NCBI RefSeq assembly: GCF_000143415.4
Contig: NW_003314267.1
Span: 1,438,100-1,502,099 of the forward strand
Source of the DNA: Selaginella moellendorffii
Taxonomy: Eukaryota > Streptophyta > Lycopodiopsida > Selaginellales > Selaginellaceae
Reading direction: 5' to 3'
DNA: 64,000 nt
Shown: piece by piece, positions 33,216 through 45,858 of the stretch
Position numbering within the stretch: the stretch's first letter is position 1
Layout of the letters: every line of letters begins with the position of its first letter
Position numbers and translations under genes: made by a program
The notes under the pieces: generated by a model
The model's input: the letters and a program-made list of their open reading frames with translations, nothing else
Database searches by the model: none
Told to the model about the DNA's origin: nothing

Positions 33216-35357
33216 TTAAGGTGCCAAGGTGAGATCACTAGGTGATCTTATGGCCAGATAAGGACAAGGTCCTTGGTTGGCTAAGGAATGAAGTCCCTGG
33301 TTCAAAATGTTGAAATTGAACTGTTTAAGATGGTGTGGCTTGGTCGTGATGACCAAGTGGGAAGAGCACCTAAGGGAAATAAACTATGTCTGTCCGATGG
33401 CATAGTGAGTCTGAGGAAAGTAGTCTCTATAAAAAACCCATGGGAGGGTCACGAAGTTGGGCCATGGATAGAGCCCATAGCAGAATATGCTAAAGAGACA
33501 TACTAGGGGTGAACATCCTCCGGACTTGGCAAAGAAGAGTCTTTGCTATGGAACCAAAAGTATACCTCAAAAATGGAGGTAGTGATCCGATGTTGCTGAG
33601 TGCAACAATCAAGGATAGGAGCAAAGGACTAGTGGCCAAAGTTTGGGCCATGGAATTTTATGGAAGGGATCCAAATGGCAAAGTTAGCCAAGGAACACTA
33701 ATGTGTTCGATGCTAACAGCTTGTGGGAAAGGAAGCGGACTTTCAAGGATGGATTCCTAAGTGCTCCAATTTGGCGAAGTAAAGGCTCCAAGTGAGGGAG
33801 CGGTAAGGTAGCCAAATGATAGGGCCATGGACAGCCCTAGCACAAAGTATGATAAATGGAACTTAGTGCCCAAGGTGGCACGAAATAGAAGAGAGGATGA
33901 TGGTGCCCTCAAGTAATGAACTTCCTAGGATAGGGAAGTGGAGTTGCACAATCTGTGCAATGCAAGGTGTTGGAGACACCTAGGAAATTGACTTCCAAAA
34001 AGTCAAAAGAGTAAAAGTTCCAAGGTGCAAACATTCAATAGATGGAAATTGAGACTACTCGAGAAGGAGTAGTGGGATTGACTTAGAGAAGGGTCTCTAA
34101 GAGGTTTAGCGAGAACTAAACCAATAAAAGGAGAGAACCATTACATGTGGTCCAATCAGTCTCTAAGTTGGAGAGACTACGCTCCTTAAAGGATGGACAA
34201 GGCATGGTGAGCCTTTGGTGTCAAACCATAGACAAAGATTGGCTAAGTGCTAAGGATGGAAATGGTAACACGTGTGGGTGTTACTTTATGAAAGGGTTTA
34301 CCGTTCGATGAGGACATCGAACTTCGTCTATGGGTGGTGGAGTTGTGAGACACAAAATCCCTAGGCCCCAAAGTGGAGCCGGAAAGGGTGCCACATGGTA
34401 GTGGCTGAAGCGAGAGCCAAACGAGCGTAACACGTTTGGACCAAAAGCTCCGACTTGAAAAGTCAAGAGCGGGAGTGGAACTCCCAAAGAAGTGCTCGAG
34501 GAACGAGCACGAAGCGAGCAAAAAGCGAGGCTCCAAAAAGGGACCCAAAAGGACCAACACATGACACGTGGGAGAGTCCGAGATGGAGTCCGAAGTGGAG
34601 TCCGAGGTGGACCCGAGATGGACCCGAGATGGAGTCCGAAGCGGAGTCCGAGGTGGACCCGAGATGGACCCGAGTTGGAGTCCGAAGTGGAGTCCGAGAT
34701 GGACTCGAGTTGGAGTCCGAAGTGGAGTCCGAGATGGACCCGAGTTGGAGTCCGAAGTGGAGTCCGAGATGGACCCGAGTTGAAGTCCGAAGTGGAGTCC
34801 GAGATGGACCCGAGATGGAGTCCGAGATGGAGTCCGAAGTGGAGTCCGAGGTGGACCCGAGATGGACCCGAGATGGAGTCCGAAGTGGAGTCCGAGGTGG
34901 ACCCGAGATGGACCCGAGTTGGAGTCCGAAGTGGAGTCCGAGATGGACCCGAGATGGAGTCCGAGATGGAGTCCAAGATGGAGTCCGAGGTGGACCCGAG
35001 ATGGACCCAAAATAGAGTCCGAGATGGAGTCCGAGATGGAGCCCGAGATGGACCCGAGATGGACCCGAGATGGAGTCCGAGATGGAGTCCGAGATGGAGT
35101 CCGAGATGGAGTCCGAAGTCGAGACCGAGACCGGGACCGAGACCGAGACCGAGACCGAGATCGGGACCGAGACCGAGACCGAGGCCGAGGCCGTGACCGA
35201 GCCCGAGTCCGAGTCCGAATCCGAGTCCGAGTCCGAGTCCGAGTCCGAGTCCGAGTCCGAGTTCGGAGCCTGAGAGGGTGAAAGCCCAAAGCGTTCGTCT
35301 CCCAGACCCTGGGGGGTTTGGTGAGCTCCAAAAGTATAGTAAGGGGGAGGACTGCAG
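33216..35357 (+). mobile_element. B-family retroelement, 3' internal part
   Basis: No recognisable protein. Contains the tandem repeat at 34575-35275 and leads into a B LTR. By the flip described in the summary it continues from 60846-63739 (opposite strand). Probably non-autonomous or too decayed to recognise. Confidence 0.5.
34575..35275. repeat. Tandem repeat, GAGATGGAGTCC family grading into GAGTCC hexamers
   Basis: From 34575 to about 35120 the unit is 11-12 bp (GAGATGGAGTCC, GAAGTGGAGTCC, GAGATGGACCC). From 35120 to 35195 it is (GAGACC)n and from 35200 to 35270 (GAGTCC)n. Frames stay open on both strands (up to 434 codons) only because the repeat lacks stops; these are not genes. Confidence 0.95.
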
Positions 35358-36270
35358 TGGAGCCAGTTTGGCCAGGAAAGGCCAGTTTGGCCCAGGAAGG
35401 CCAGACCCAGTGTTGGGTGATGAACTGACCACTGGGAAGTCCAAGACTAGAGTGAATACGGACCGACAAGCGGGGTAGCTTGGTGAAGTGTTCAAGAGCC
35501 GGCTCTAGTTCCCCCGGGAGATCGACTGGCCGATGCTCCCAATCCAAGTGTGGGTGGCACTACCTACTTGGATACCAGACGTGGCTCAACGGAACCTCGC
35601 TCTAAGCCCATGGCTAGAGCACCTAAAGGCGAAAGGCGGGGAGAGTACCCAGGTGGCTCGCGTAAGGCCACGGTGTTCCGAAATGTTGCCCCAAAGGCCT
35701 AGACTGTGGAAAGGAAGAGGAGCAGTCCTCTGGGGTAGTGACCAAGGACATAGTCGTGTGGTGAGGAAGTCCCAGAGGACCATGGGACTTAGTGGTCGGG
35801 CCTGTGGGCCTCGATCCAGTGGCAGTGTTGGCAAACACGGCCAGGGGCAGAAAGGCACTTGGTAGGAACTGACAAAGGGACTTTGGGGAAGGCGATTCCC
35901 CAGGTCTGTGGGCATCCTAAGGATGCTAAGGAGTGGATCTAGGATGACCACTCATGGACAGATGGCCCAGTCTTGGAGAGACGGGATGGTGATGCAAGTG
36001 GTATTGGACCACTAGTGCAGCAAAGGTGAATGGGCATGGCCTTAGCGTAACGGGCCGAGATGTCAATGGTACCTTTAGGTGTCGGTCTTGGGACCGGACA
36101 CGTGGAGCACTTGGACCAGGTGCAAGTGTTGAGTGGCATCGATGCCATTCTTGGGGCTAGCAAGTCCCAAGTCCTGAATTTAATTGATGGAGGTTGTGAA
36201 TGAGACTCCTCCAAGTGGTCAGAGGTGTGGTTAAGTGACTAAAGTAAAATGGAAAATTTAGTCGCTTAGA
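35358..36270 (+). mobile_element. B-family LTR, full length (3' LTR)
   Basis: Starts TGGAGCCAG and ends GTCGCTTAGA (TTACA in the better copy at 63740). No primer-binding site follows, and the next bases are A-family internal sequence, so this is a 3' LTR inserted in an A element. Parallel copies: 30089-30676 plus 44658-44987, part of 37346-37664, and 63740-64000. Confidence 0.8.
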
Positions 36271-37345
36271 AAATGATCTACGTATTTGATCCTCCATCCC
36301 CGATGGCTCTCTTTTCAGTCTCATCTTTGACCAAACCTCAAGCTTGCTTTCGCATTGCCTTCAGTTCAATCGAAGAAAAGTTTATGAGAGAGCACGGCAA
36401 TGATTACTTGAACCAATAGACTATTCCCTACAGTCTTGATTGATCCACTTATAATCATGCCTAGGAAGGATCCACTAGTGCCATGCTAAACAGCTACGGA
36501 CCAGCCTATTTGCCACTCATAACAAACCCAGGGAAAGTTTATTTGCACCCATGGTACATGGAACAACTCATGGAACCACCGATAGGCTAACATTAATCCT
36601 GCCAACTCAAAGTGTAACCTCGAGTTGCTAATGTGCCTCACTCACGAGCCCAAGCGCAAACTCATGTAACGGAACAACTCAGTCCACCTTATTGTAAGCA
36701 ACCAAAGGGAACGACTCGAGAGACGATCCGTTGGGGTTCAAATATAGAGGGAAAGGGCCCATGAATAAGAGTGCACCCCCTTTTCCAATCGGTTAAGGGT
36801 CTTGGGATATTTGGAGTTAAGCGTCCTTGGGTTTGAATAGTACTGGGCTGGGTGACCTCCCGGGAAGTCCAAACTCAGGAGTTTACACCTATGAGCCCAA
36901 GAGCAAGCTCATATAATATAGAACAAAAAGGTAACCAAAACCTATCCCAAAGAACCAATGCGAAGTCTTTGCACCAAAACGTATACCCACTCAGATCATC
37001 GTTTTCATCTCTGTGTATGCAACGAGACTAGTTTCCCAATGAGACTAGTTGCCCAATCTCATTGGATAGTTCTCGCCGAGACTCTACCTCTGATACCAAA
37101 TGTAGCACACGTGGTTTTGACCCTTTATCCTATGGTGATTTACCATAGGATAACACCACGAAGCGGAACCTAAACCCTCTTTGTGCCACGTGACAGATGC
37201 CACGTGTCACATGCCACGTGTCCATAGGAACCCGAGGTTTAGGGCCTTGGGCCACTGAACGAAGGAACGGTGCCAAACTCCCAAGCATGGAGCCAAGGAG
37301 TGATGGAACCGGACCACGGAGCAACTCCCGAGCATACAGCCCAAG
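36271..37345 (-). mobile_element. A-family LTR retroelement, minus orientation (5' LTR end and internal start)
   Basis: On the minus strand an LTR ends ..GTGCTACA at 37103, followed by TTTGGTATCAGAGG (initiator-Met primer-binding site, 37088-37102) and internal sequence to 36271. The same arrangement in opposite orientation is at 39260-40140. Confidence 0.75.
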
Positions 37346-37664
37346 GAGCGAAGGGACAGTCCTCTGGGGTAGTGACCAAGGACATAGTCGTGTGGTGAGG
37401 AAGTCCCAGAGGACCATGGGACTTAGTGGTCGGGCCTGTGGGCCTCGATCCAGTGGCAGTGTTGGCAAACACGGCCAGGGGCAGAAAGGCACTTGGTAGG
37501 AACTGACAAAGGGACTTTGGGGAAGGCGATTCCCCAGGTCTGTGGGCATCCTAAGGATGTGAAGGAGTGGATCTAGGATGACCACTCATGGACAGATGGC
37601 CCAGTCTTGGAGAGACGGGATGGTGATGCAAGTGGTATTGGACCACTAGTGCAGCAAAGGTGAA
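37346..37664 (+). mobile_element. B-family LTR fragment
   Basis: Nearly identical to 35725-36017 (GACAGTCCTCTGGGGTAGTG through CACTAGTGCAGCAAAGGTGA), inserted in the A LTR. High identity to the full B LTR suggests a recent event or gene conversion. Confidence 0.8.
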
Positions 37665-37668
37665 CGAG

Positions 37669-37686
37669 AGCCCCCCCCCCCCCCCC
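37669..37686. repeat. Poly-C tract
   Basis: About 18 consecutive C, mirrored by an interrupted poly-G tract at 38965-38985 on the other arm of the large palindrome. Confidence 0.9.
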
Positions 37687-37919
37687 TTGAGGAACACACG
37701 CTTTGGGCTTAGCCTCCCTTAGTATCAGGAGTTAGTCTCTGGGACAAGCTCGAAACTTACTAAATATGGAATGTCCTTAGAATGCGAATTTGGACACAGG
37801 ACGAACATTATTGTGTTCAGGCTGATCTCTACATTCCGTAGATATGCCAAATGAGCAAATCTAAACACTTTCCATAAATAGCATTTGGGACCGAAATGAA
37901 ACTAACACAAAGGGCATGA

Positions 37920-38690
37920 TAGCGAGGGTGTTTGGCAGACACGGTAAGCTGTCATCTAGCGATATTGAGGGACCAAGCTCAATATCGCGGGGGTTCCAAA
38001 CACTAGCAAGTGCAAGCCAACATCATGAGTTTCTCATCACCGTGTCAAGTCTGCTTGACTAAATGACAACTTAGGATTTCCTTCCTTAGTGCCCTTCCGG
38101 TTTAAGTGCACATGTGATGACCAGTTTCTCAACTAGCTTAGGCAGAGATTGATAATGAGCCCAGCAATACCAACCTCCTGCCATCGTGGCAGTAAGAAAG
38201 AATATCCGAAAGGACTAGCCGACAGGTAACTTTCGATACTTGAAGTCACATTCGCGACAATGACAAAGTAGCAACCTCCTCCTTTTTTGACTTTGAAGCA
38301 AAAATTAATGTAGTTACTTGATGCTATATGGTTGTAATTGAGCAATTTGTCATAAATGTGACTTTGAGTATCGAAAGTTACCTGTCGACTAGTCTTTACA
38401 GACATTCTTTCCTTACTGCCATGATGGCAGGAGGTTGGCATTGTTAGATCCTTTATCAGTCTCCACCTAAGCTAGTTGAGAAACTGGTTAGCACATGTGC
38501 ACTTAGACCAGAAGGGCACTAAGGAAGGAAATCCTAAATTGTCATTTAGTCAAGCAAACTTGATATAGTGATGAGAAAACTCATGATATTAACTTGCACT
38601 TGCTAGTGTTGGGAACCCCCGCGATATTGAGCTTGGTCCCTCAATATCGCTAGATGACAGCTTACGGTGTCTGCCAAACACCCTNNNNNN
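37920..38690. repeat. Foldback element: 350-360 bp inverted repeats
   Basis: 37920-38270 is the inverted repeat of 38330-38690 (outer bases GAGGGTGTTTGGCAGACAC), about 90% alike by eye, with a loop of about 60 bp. No coding capacity. The GGGTGTTTGG-type end resembles hAT or PIF/Harbinger MITEs; the family is not certain. Confidence 0.85.
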
Positions 38691-38939
38691 NNNNNNNNNN
38701 NNNNNNNNNNNNNNNNNNNNNNNNNNNNNNNNNNNNNNNNNNNNNNNNNNNNNNNNNNNNNNNNNNNNNNNNNNNNNNNNNNNNNNNNNNNNNNNNNNNN
38801 NNNNNNNNNNNNNNNNNNNNNNNNNNNNNNNNNNNNNNNNNNNNNNNNNNNNNNNNNNNNNNNNNNNNNNNNNNNNNNNNNNNNNNNNNNNNNNNNNNNN
38901 NNNNNNNNNNNNNNNNNNNNNNNNNNNNNNNNNNNNNNN
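38685..38939. other. Assembly gap (Ns)
   Basis: 255 unknown bases at the outer edge of the right foldback arm. The left arm has about 220 bp of unique sequence (37700-37920) at the equivalent position. Confidence 0.99.
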
Positions 38940-39516
38940 TAAAAGCCCAAAGTGTGTGTCCTCGAGGGGGGCGGGGGGGGGGGGGGTTAAGGGGGGTTTC
39001 AAATGTATATGTAGGGATAATGGGTAGGTCAGGCATGGCTGACCAACCTGAGGCATAGTTTAACTCTTACTTGCATGTCTATCCTTGTTCTACGTCCGGC
39101 TTGGGTCTAAACCCAAGTTCCATATCATACTAGTTGGTGGAGTACCCATATCCTTGCGTTAGGCTATTGGTATGCTGAAATAGTGCTAAACTCCGTTTGG
39201 CTCCGTTTTGCGTGTTGGTTTTGGCATTAGGATGTTGGATGCTCTATGCTCTTGTCCCTTCGCTCCTCAGGCTTTATGCTCGAGAATTGTTCTATGTCCC
39301 AATGCCATTGCTCCTTGGCTCTATACTTAGGAGTTTGGCACTGTTCCTTCATTTATCGCCCCAAGCCCTGAAACTTGGGTTCCACACCATTGTCCTTTGG
39401 ACATGTGGCATATGTCATGTGGCATAAGACACGTGGCACATGGTGGGTTAGGTTCTGCTTCATGGTTATCCTATGGTAAATCACCATAGGATAAAGGGTA
39501 AAAACCACGTGCACTA
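38940..39516 (+). mobile_element. A-family LTR (5' LTR, plus orientation)
   Basis: Ends ..CACGTGCACTATA at 39516 and is followed by TTTGGTATCAAAGAG, a slightly decayed Met-tRNA primer-binding site. Left boundary is hidden near the gap. Its partner 3' LTR is 43481-44143. Confidence 0.65.
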
Positions 39517-42500
39517 TATTTGGTATCAAAGAGTGAGTCTTAGCAAATACTATCCAATGAAATTGGGCCACTAATCTTGTTGCATATGTAGAGATAAAAA
39601 TGATGATCCAAGTGGTTACATGTTTGGGTGCAAAGGCTTTTTATTTATTCATTGGGTATGGATTTTGGTTACTTTTTTGTACTATATTATGTGAGCTTGC
39701 TCTTGGGCTCATAAGATGGACTGAGTGAGGCACATTAGCACGAGTTTGCACTTGGGCTCGGGAGTGTGGCACATTAGCAACTCAAGGTTATGCTTTGAGT
39801 TGGCAGGATTAATGTTAGCCCATTAATGGTTCCATGAGTTGTTTCTTGTACCCTGGGTAAAAGTAAACCTCCCTTGGGTTTGCTATGAGTGGCAAATAGG
39901 CTAGTGTATAGCTGTTTAGCACGGCACTAGTGGATCCTTCTTAGGCATGATTATAAGTGAACCAATCAAGATTATAGGGATTAGTCCATTGGTTTAAGTA
40001 ATCATTGCCATGCTCTCTCATAAACTTTTCTTAGATTAGACTGAATGCAGTGCAAACACAAGCTTGAGGTTTAGTTAAAGATGAGACTGAAAAGAAAGTT
40101 ATCAGGGACAAAGGATCAAACACGTAAATCATTTTCTCTTCTTGGAGAGATGATTTGCAACGAGGTGTTAACTCATTGCTCATATTCACATCATGCAATC
40201 AAGAGTCCCTACCTTGATGCATATTAGAAGTGATGATCTTACAAGTGGTGAATCATGGGATGGATAGCGATGAAGCGCTAAACTATTTTGTTTAGGCTTG
40301 CCATTAAAAGACTTGGGTTACAATGCTCAAATCTTTTCCAAGGAACCTTGTTATTGCTCATTGAGTAGCTTGGTGTTGGATTAATTTTGAGTTTGGTCAG
40401 AAAGAGAGTGGCATGAGCTTGTCTATGTTATGAACAAAAATTAATGGTGTTGAGTGTTGTAAATTTCTATTGGTGGGGTGTCACATTTATGTTGCATTTT
40501 ATCAAATCGAGTTATGATACTCATATAAACTTTATAGTAGTGACATAAGCATTATTCATAGTGTTGCTCGATCGATGATCAAGTTATTGTGATTTTTTTA
40601 TCATATTCATGTGATAGTGAGCAATGTATTTACGAAGTTGCTTAGTTAAACAATGATCAACCCCAAAGTGGGTGATAGTGAAGCTAATCTACTTTATATA
40701 GTAGCATTTAAGTAGCTTTGACTAAGTTCTCAATGGTGATTCATTATGCTAAGCTTGAGTTAGTACATTGTTTCCTTGAGTTTGCCTATAAGGTGTTGGA
40801 AAAAGTTGTAGCATTCATTTATTATAGCTTGTCGATTAATCCATTAGCATTTAGAGTAGATTGTTGGATGGAGAAGATGTGTAGTTGAGGCATTAACATC
40901 ACTAGTACTTGTATTAGTGGAAGTGGTATTGTTATTTTGAGTGATGAGGGATTTTCCTTAGACCTTGATATGTCATTTTTCTTATTAGTGTTTTGGCTTC
41001 ACGTTGGATCTTGAAAGTGGTTGAAGAAGAGTGTTAGTGCAATGTGGATATCCGAAGATGTGGTCTTCGTGATCAAGCCTTAGATGTTCAATTTGCATTT
41101 TGCGGATGTCGGTGTTAGATGTTGGAAAATGAGCAAAGATGTTCGATGCTTAACATGCTGCTGGGTCATAAAAATTTGTGTTGAGGTGAACCTATGTAAA
41201 GTTGTAAGTAGGAGGAAGTTGGTTGAGTTTTGAAAGTTTGCATTCCTATACTGAGAGTCATTCTTTCTTTAGGATGGAAAATTTCCACAAATTTTCTCTG
41301 ACTTTTCCAATGGCTGATTTGTTGATTATTTTGCTTGAAAACCTTTCAGTTTTCTTAAGCTAGTATAAACTAGTGAAAGGGTTGGAGTTGATTTCAGTTA
41401 GCTTAGATCTTAGTAAATAGTTTGTATAATGCAGCTCAAAAGGGATGCTGACTTTTGAGGTTAAAAGCAATTGAGTTGGATAGAGTCTGGAGTTGGTGTA
41501 GAAAAGTGGCCATTACACTTTTCTAGAAAGGTGGCCCTTATGCCTTTCTTTATAGTATTTTGCTTAGTGGCAACTTGCACTTTGCATTTCATTAAACTCT
41601 ATAAGAGTAGTGAGCTCTCACTGATCTTGACTTAGTCTTGGTAGTTTTGTGCCTTGGTTGAGGATGGTGATATCCAACTTAGTTGTTTGAGGTTGAGATG
41701 TTGGTGCCCATACTATAGCTTTGTTTATGAGGAGGTTGTGTACCAATATGAGTCCATCTCATAGTCTTCACTTTAATTTTGACTAAGTGTTGATTATGCA
41801 TAACTAGCCTCTTCAAGGCATGTTTAGAGCTATTGACTAAACGTGTTGGTGAGTTTATTGTGGTAGAGTTAGATTTGAGTGGTTATTTAGTTTATGCTTG
41901 TCCATAAACCTTTATCTTGTACCTAGTATTACGTTTATATTGGACAAGTATATGACTTGATGACATAAGTTTAGTGTTTGGGTATTATGAAAGGCAAGTT
42001 GAAGAGTGATTGTTGGTTGCTTTGCAACTAATGATTGCTTGTAGATTTCATTAAAGACTATTGACATTTACTTCGCTCGATGATGATTTAGCAGTGATAA
42101 ACTTGCTTTACCAAATGGTGTTGTGGAGGATCGTATCATTAGACTTACATGGTTTCCATGTTAGCAAATCGATTCCTTTGTCAATGTTATTTTGGTTGTG
42201 TTTAATCCGTAGTGTTAGATTTCATTGAGTCTTGGATATGGTGAATCACTCCTTGATGATATGTTATCTATAACTGAGTTTGTTAAAGGTTGGTCTCAGA
42301 TACTAACCAAGGTATCTTTGACTTTTGTTAGCTTGGTTGCTAGAAAGGTTTTGGTGGTGATTCACTCTTGCTTTCTTTTAGCTTTGTTTTGGTGTTGATG
42401 GCATTGAAGTGATGTCTTGCCATTGACATTATTATTGTTGAGATTCAAGTGGGATGAAATGCCTTTCCATGGGATTGATATTGAGTTTCATTAATCTCAA

Positions 42501-43480
42501 TGTAAATAGTGTTGATGCTTGGGTTGTAGCTTTATATTATTGGAGATTCAAACACTCCAATATTGATCACCAACTCTTCCTCTTGTAGAGTTAGCATTGT
42601 CCACAACTAAATCACTTTTTAGAAAAAACTCAAAGCTCAACCTTTACTAAACAATCTCATCTAGAACACAATTAACTCAACTTGCAACCCAGCTCATTTG
42701 AATGCCTTTCCAAAGAGGAGGATTCATTGTTCATCATAAATGCTGAGTTAGGGAGTTTACCACCCATGGCTCTTCCTACACATATTCCACAACAAGGCAC
42801 TAACTTGGCATACTTCTATGATAATAGTGACATCTCCACCAAGGTATATGTCACTTCAAGCAATATTGTGAATTGAATAGCATTGTCAAGGATAATCACA
42901 AGTTTTGTGACTTCTTGTGATTGCTCACTAGTCGAGGAGTAGCATGGGTAGAGACTCTCTTGGAGGTAGACATGTCTGACTACTCCACATTCAAAGCATC
43001 TTTTCAAGGTGACTTTGATTAGTAGCAACGAATGAATCGCTTACTTATGAACTTGTTCACTTTTTGGCAAGGAGCACGGGAATTTATGCTAGAGTATGTG
43101 ATGTTGTTTAGGTCTTATTGGAAAGAGTGTGTCTAGCATAAGGTTATCACAAATGAACCTCATGGCATCATTGCATTCATCTTTAGCCTCAAGGGAAATC
43201 TCCAACCCAAGATGTTCAAGTGAGAGTTTTAAACATATCATAAGGCATTCACTATAGTAGAAACTTTAGAGTGGGATCTTTCCTAAGAGCTCAAGATTTA
43301 TATGGTAGAGGAGGCTTTTCTCCCATCTTTTGACAGGAGCTTATATGCTACTATGGTCCATTCTTCTTTAGCCGTATATAGTGATGATATAATTCCCTCA
43401 ATGATTAAGAAGGTGTTGTTGAAGCTTGCAAGATATAAGGAGATCATTTAGCAACAACAACAAATGCAAGAGAAGTTGCT
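39517..43480 (+). mobile_element. A-family internal region, heavily decayed
   Basis: AT-enriched with stops throughout. The only protein trace is a gag-like piece at about 43050-43330 (FWQGAREFMLEYVM, with further fragments). No RT or integrase is seen. 39520-40140 is the inverted counterpart of 36271-37100. Confidence 0.6.
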
Positions 43481-44143
43481 TGAGTTCTAGCTCCTTGCCT
43501 ATATACTTGCCCTTATTTTATGTCTGGCTTGGGTCTAAGCCTAATTGTTGCAGCCATGGGCATCTTGAGAGAGAGAGGGAATATTTTGATTCTTGAAATA
43601 TTCCAAATGGTTGTATTAAAACCCCGCAAAAGCAAAAATATCAAGGAGTTCTACACTTTGTGTCTTAAGCTAGAGCATGGAGAGAGAGCTTAGGACATGA
43701 GCAAAGCCACAGAAAGGAGGAGGATTAAAGCGCCAAACTTTAACACAAGTTTCATACTATGTTAGCTAGTACATAAAATGGAGCTAAATAGTGTTTAACA
43801 CTACTTCAGCATACTAGGGGCCTAATATAAAGATATGGGTCTTATGCTGGTCTTATCATTGGTATATTAAATGTTTTAGAACTATTCTAATATCACTTTA
43901 TGCTTTTGTCCCTTTGCTCTCTAGGTTGTACCTTTATGAGTCATTTCGTGATCTAATTCCTTCACTCCTTGGTTGTATGCTTGGGAGTTTGGCTGTGTCC
44001 CTTTGTTTAGTGTCTAAAGGCCTTGACACTTGTTCCACTCCACTACCCTTGGCCACATATCCAAGGTGTATGGTTCTACTCCGTGATTATCCTATGGTAA
44101 ATCGTAAATCACCATAGGGTAGAGGGTGAAAATTATATATTCT
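43481..44143 (+). mobile_element. A-family 3' LTR with a 200-bp insertion
   Basis: Parallel to 39095-39516. Between 43548 and 43745 it carries about 200 bp absent from the other copy. Confidence 0.6.
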
Positions 44144-44149
44144 ACATGT

Positions 44150-44657
44150 TTTAATGCAAAATTTAAACTCTGCTGACTATAACATATATGGTTTTCACTA
44201 TTTATCCTATAATGATTTACTATAGGATAACCACGAAATAAAATGTTAACCTTTGGCTACATGCCAAGGGCAATGGAGTAGAATATAAGGTTTAGGGCTT
44301 TGGGCCACTAAATAAAGTGATAGAGCCAAACCCCCAAGCATGTAGCCAAGGAGCAAAGGAACTGGAATACAAAGTGACTTCTAAGCATTCAACCCAAAGA
44401 GCAAAATGACAAAAGCACAGAGCAACAAAGGAATAATCCTAGAGCATATTATATCCAATGCCAAGATTAACATGCAAAATGAAGCCAAATAAAGTCTGAC
44501 ACTATGGATAGATCCAAGCTGGATGTAAAACATGGATAAACATACAAACAAAAGCTAGACTATACCTCAGGTTAGTGGGCCATTCCTGACATACCCACTA
44601 TCTCTATTATACCCTATATTCCCTAAATAACTAATAGGACCAAAACAGGACTAACAC
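44150..44657 (-). mobile_element. A-family LTR, minus orientation
   Basis: Head-to-tail opposite of the preceding LTR; both share the short palindrome TTATCCTA...TAGGATAA near their ends. Its far end abuts the B LTR fragment. Confidence 0.6.
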
Positions 44658-44987
44658 TATAAGTGACTAATTTTTCCATTTTACTTTAGTCACTTAACCA
44701 CACTTTTGACCATTTAGAGAAGTTTTATTCACAACCTCTATAAATCTTCTTCAGAACTTGGGGAGATATTAGCCTTGTGAATGGCATTTATGCCACTTAG
44801 CCTTTGCACTTGGTCCAAGTGCTCCATGTGTTCAATCCTATGACCGACACCCAAATGTACCATTGATATATCAGCCCATTATGTTAATGCCATGCTTATT
44901 CATCTTTGTCACATTGATAGTCCAAAACCACCTGCATCACAATCCTATCTCTCAAAGATTGGGCCATCTGTCTATAAATGGTCATTC
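44658..44987 (-). mobile_element. B-family LTR, right part of the split solo LTR
   Basis: Minus-strand match to 35940-36270. Interrupted at 44987 by the D element; the remainder is 30089-30676. Confidence 0.75.
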
Positions 44988-45181
44988 TGTCAGGAATCCC
45001 CCAATTCTTGCCACATTCTTGACTCTCACCGGATTCCTCACCCACAGACCATATTCCGGACTCTCGAGACACTTCCCTATTCCTGACTCTTTGATTTCCC
45101 ATATGATTCCTGATTCTTGAACCATATTCCTGATAATGATATGGCGGCTGCTCGACCTCAGTTATATTTAGGCCGTCCTCT

Positions 45182-45858
45182 GTAGTGCATGTGATCATGG
45201 GATGAGATTTGGATATACTATCACCATAGATCTTTGGAACCTTGGGGGATAAATGGGGATAAAATAACCATTAAGAGTTCTCTTATCAAGCAATTGCCCC
45301 TTTTCCAGTTGGCTTAAAGGGAGAGAGATAAGGTGCGCTACAGTTGGTATCAGAGAAAATGGCATGGGTTCGATTCCTATTGATTAGTGGCTATTTAAAA
45401 ATATAATATACCCTTGAGCAAGGTATATTCCTACCCCTAAATTTGAAATCGTACGTATTGGACATCCATGTGTACGTCCTTCTTTTTGCGTGGAGTATCC
45501 ACGGATGGAAATATCCACTGTAGGACTGTAGTACGGGTGGATGATTAGTTGCCTCACATGGAATAGTTGGTCTACATAATGGAAGGATTGGTAGATTAAG
45601 TGTGGAAATGGAGGTGCTGGTTCCCTTAGCTCAGTAGGGGTTGTTAGTCAATAGTCAATGAGGACATTGACATCTATGAAAGGGGGGTGAGTGTAGCGCA
45701 TGTGATCATGGGATGAGATTTGGATATACTGTCACCGTGGATCCTTGGAACCTTGGGGGATAAATGGGGATAAAATAGCCACTAAGGGCTCTCTCATCAA
45801 GCAATTGCCCCTTTTCCAGTTGGCTTAAGGGGAAAGAGATAAAGTGCGCTACAGTTCC
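45182..45858 (+). mobile_element. TRIM-like miniature LTR element nested in the D 5' LTR
   Basis: Two near-identical terminal repeats (about 45182-45355 and 45694-45858, starting TGTAG and ending GCGCTACAGT) enclose about 340 bp with no coding capacity. A primer-binding site TGGTATCAGAG follows the first repeat and a purine tract AAAGGGGGGTGAG precedes the second. The target duplication TCCTC is perfect, and the empty site is preserved in the D 3' LTR near 50970. Confidence 0.9.

Noticed and set aside
34243-35547. Long frames of 434, 404 and 234 codons on both strands
   Set aside because: They are created by the stop-free tandem repeat; amino-acid pattern simply repeats the DNA period and frames overlap on both strands.
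38589-39058. Open frames across the N gap
   Set aside because: They consist of unknown residues and only look open because Ns contain no stops.
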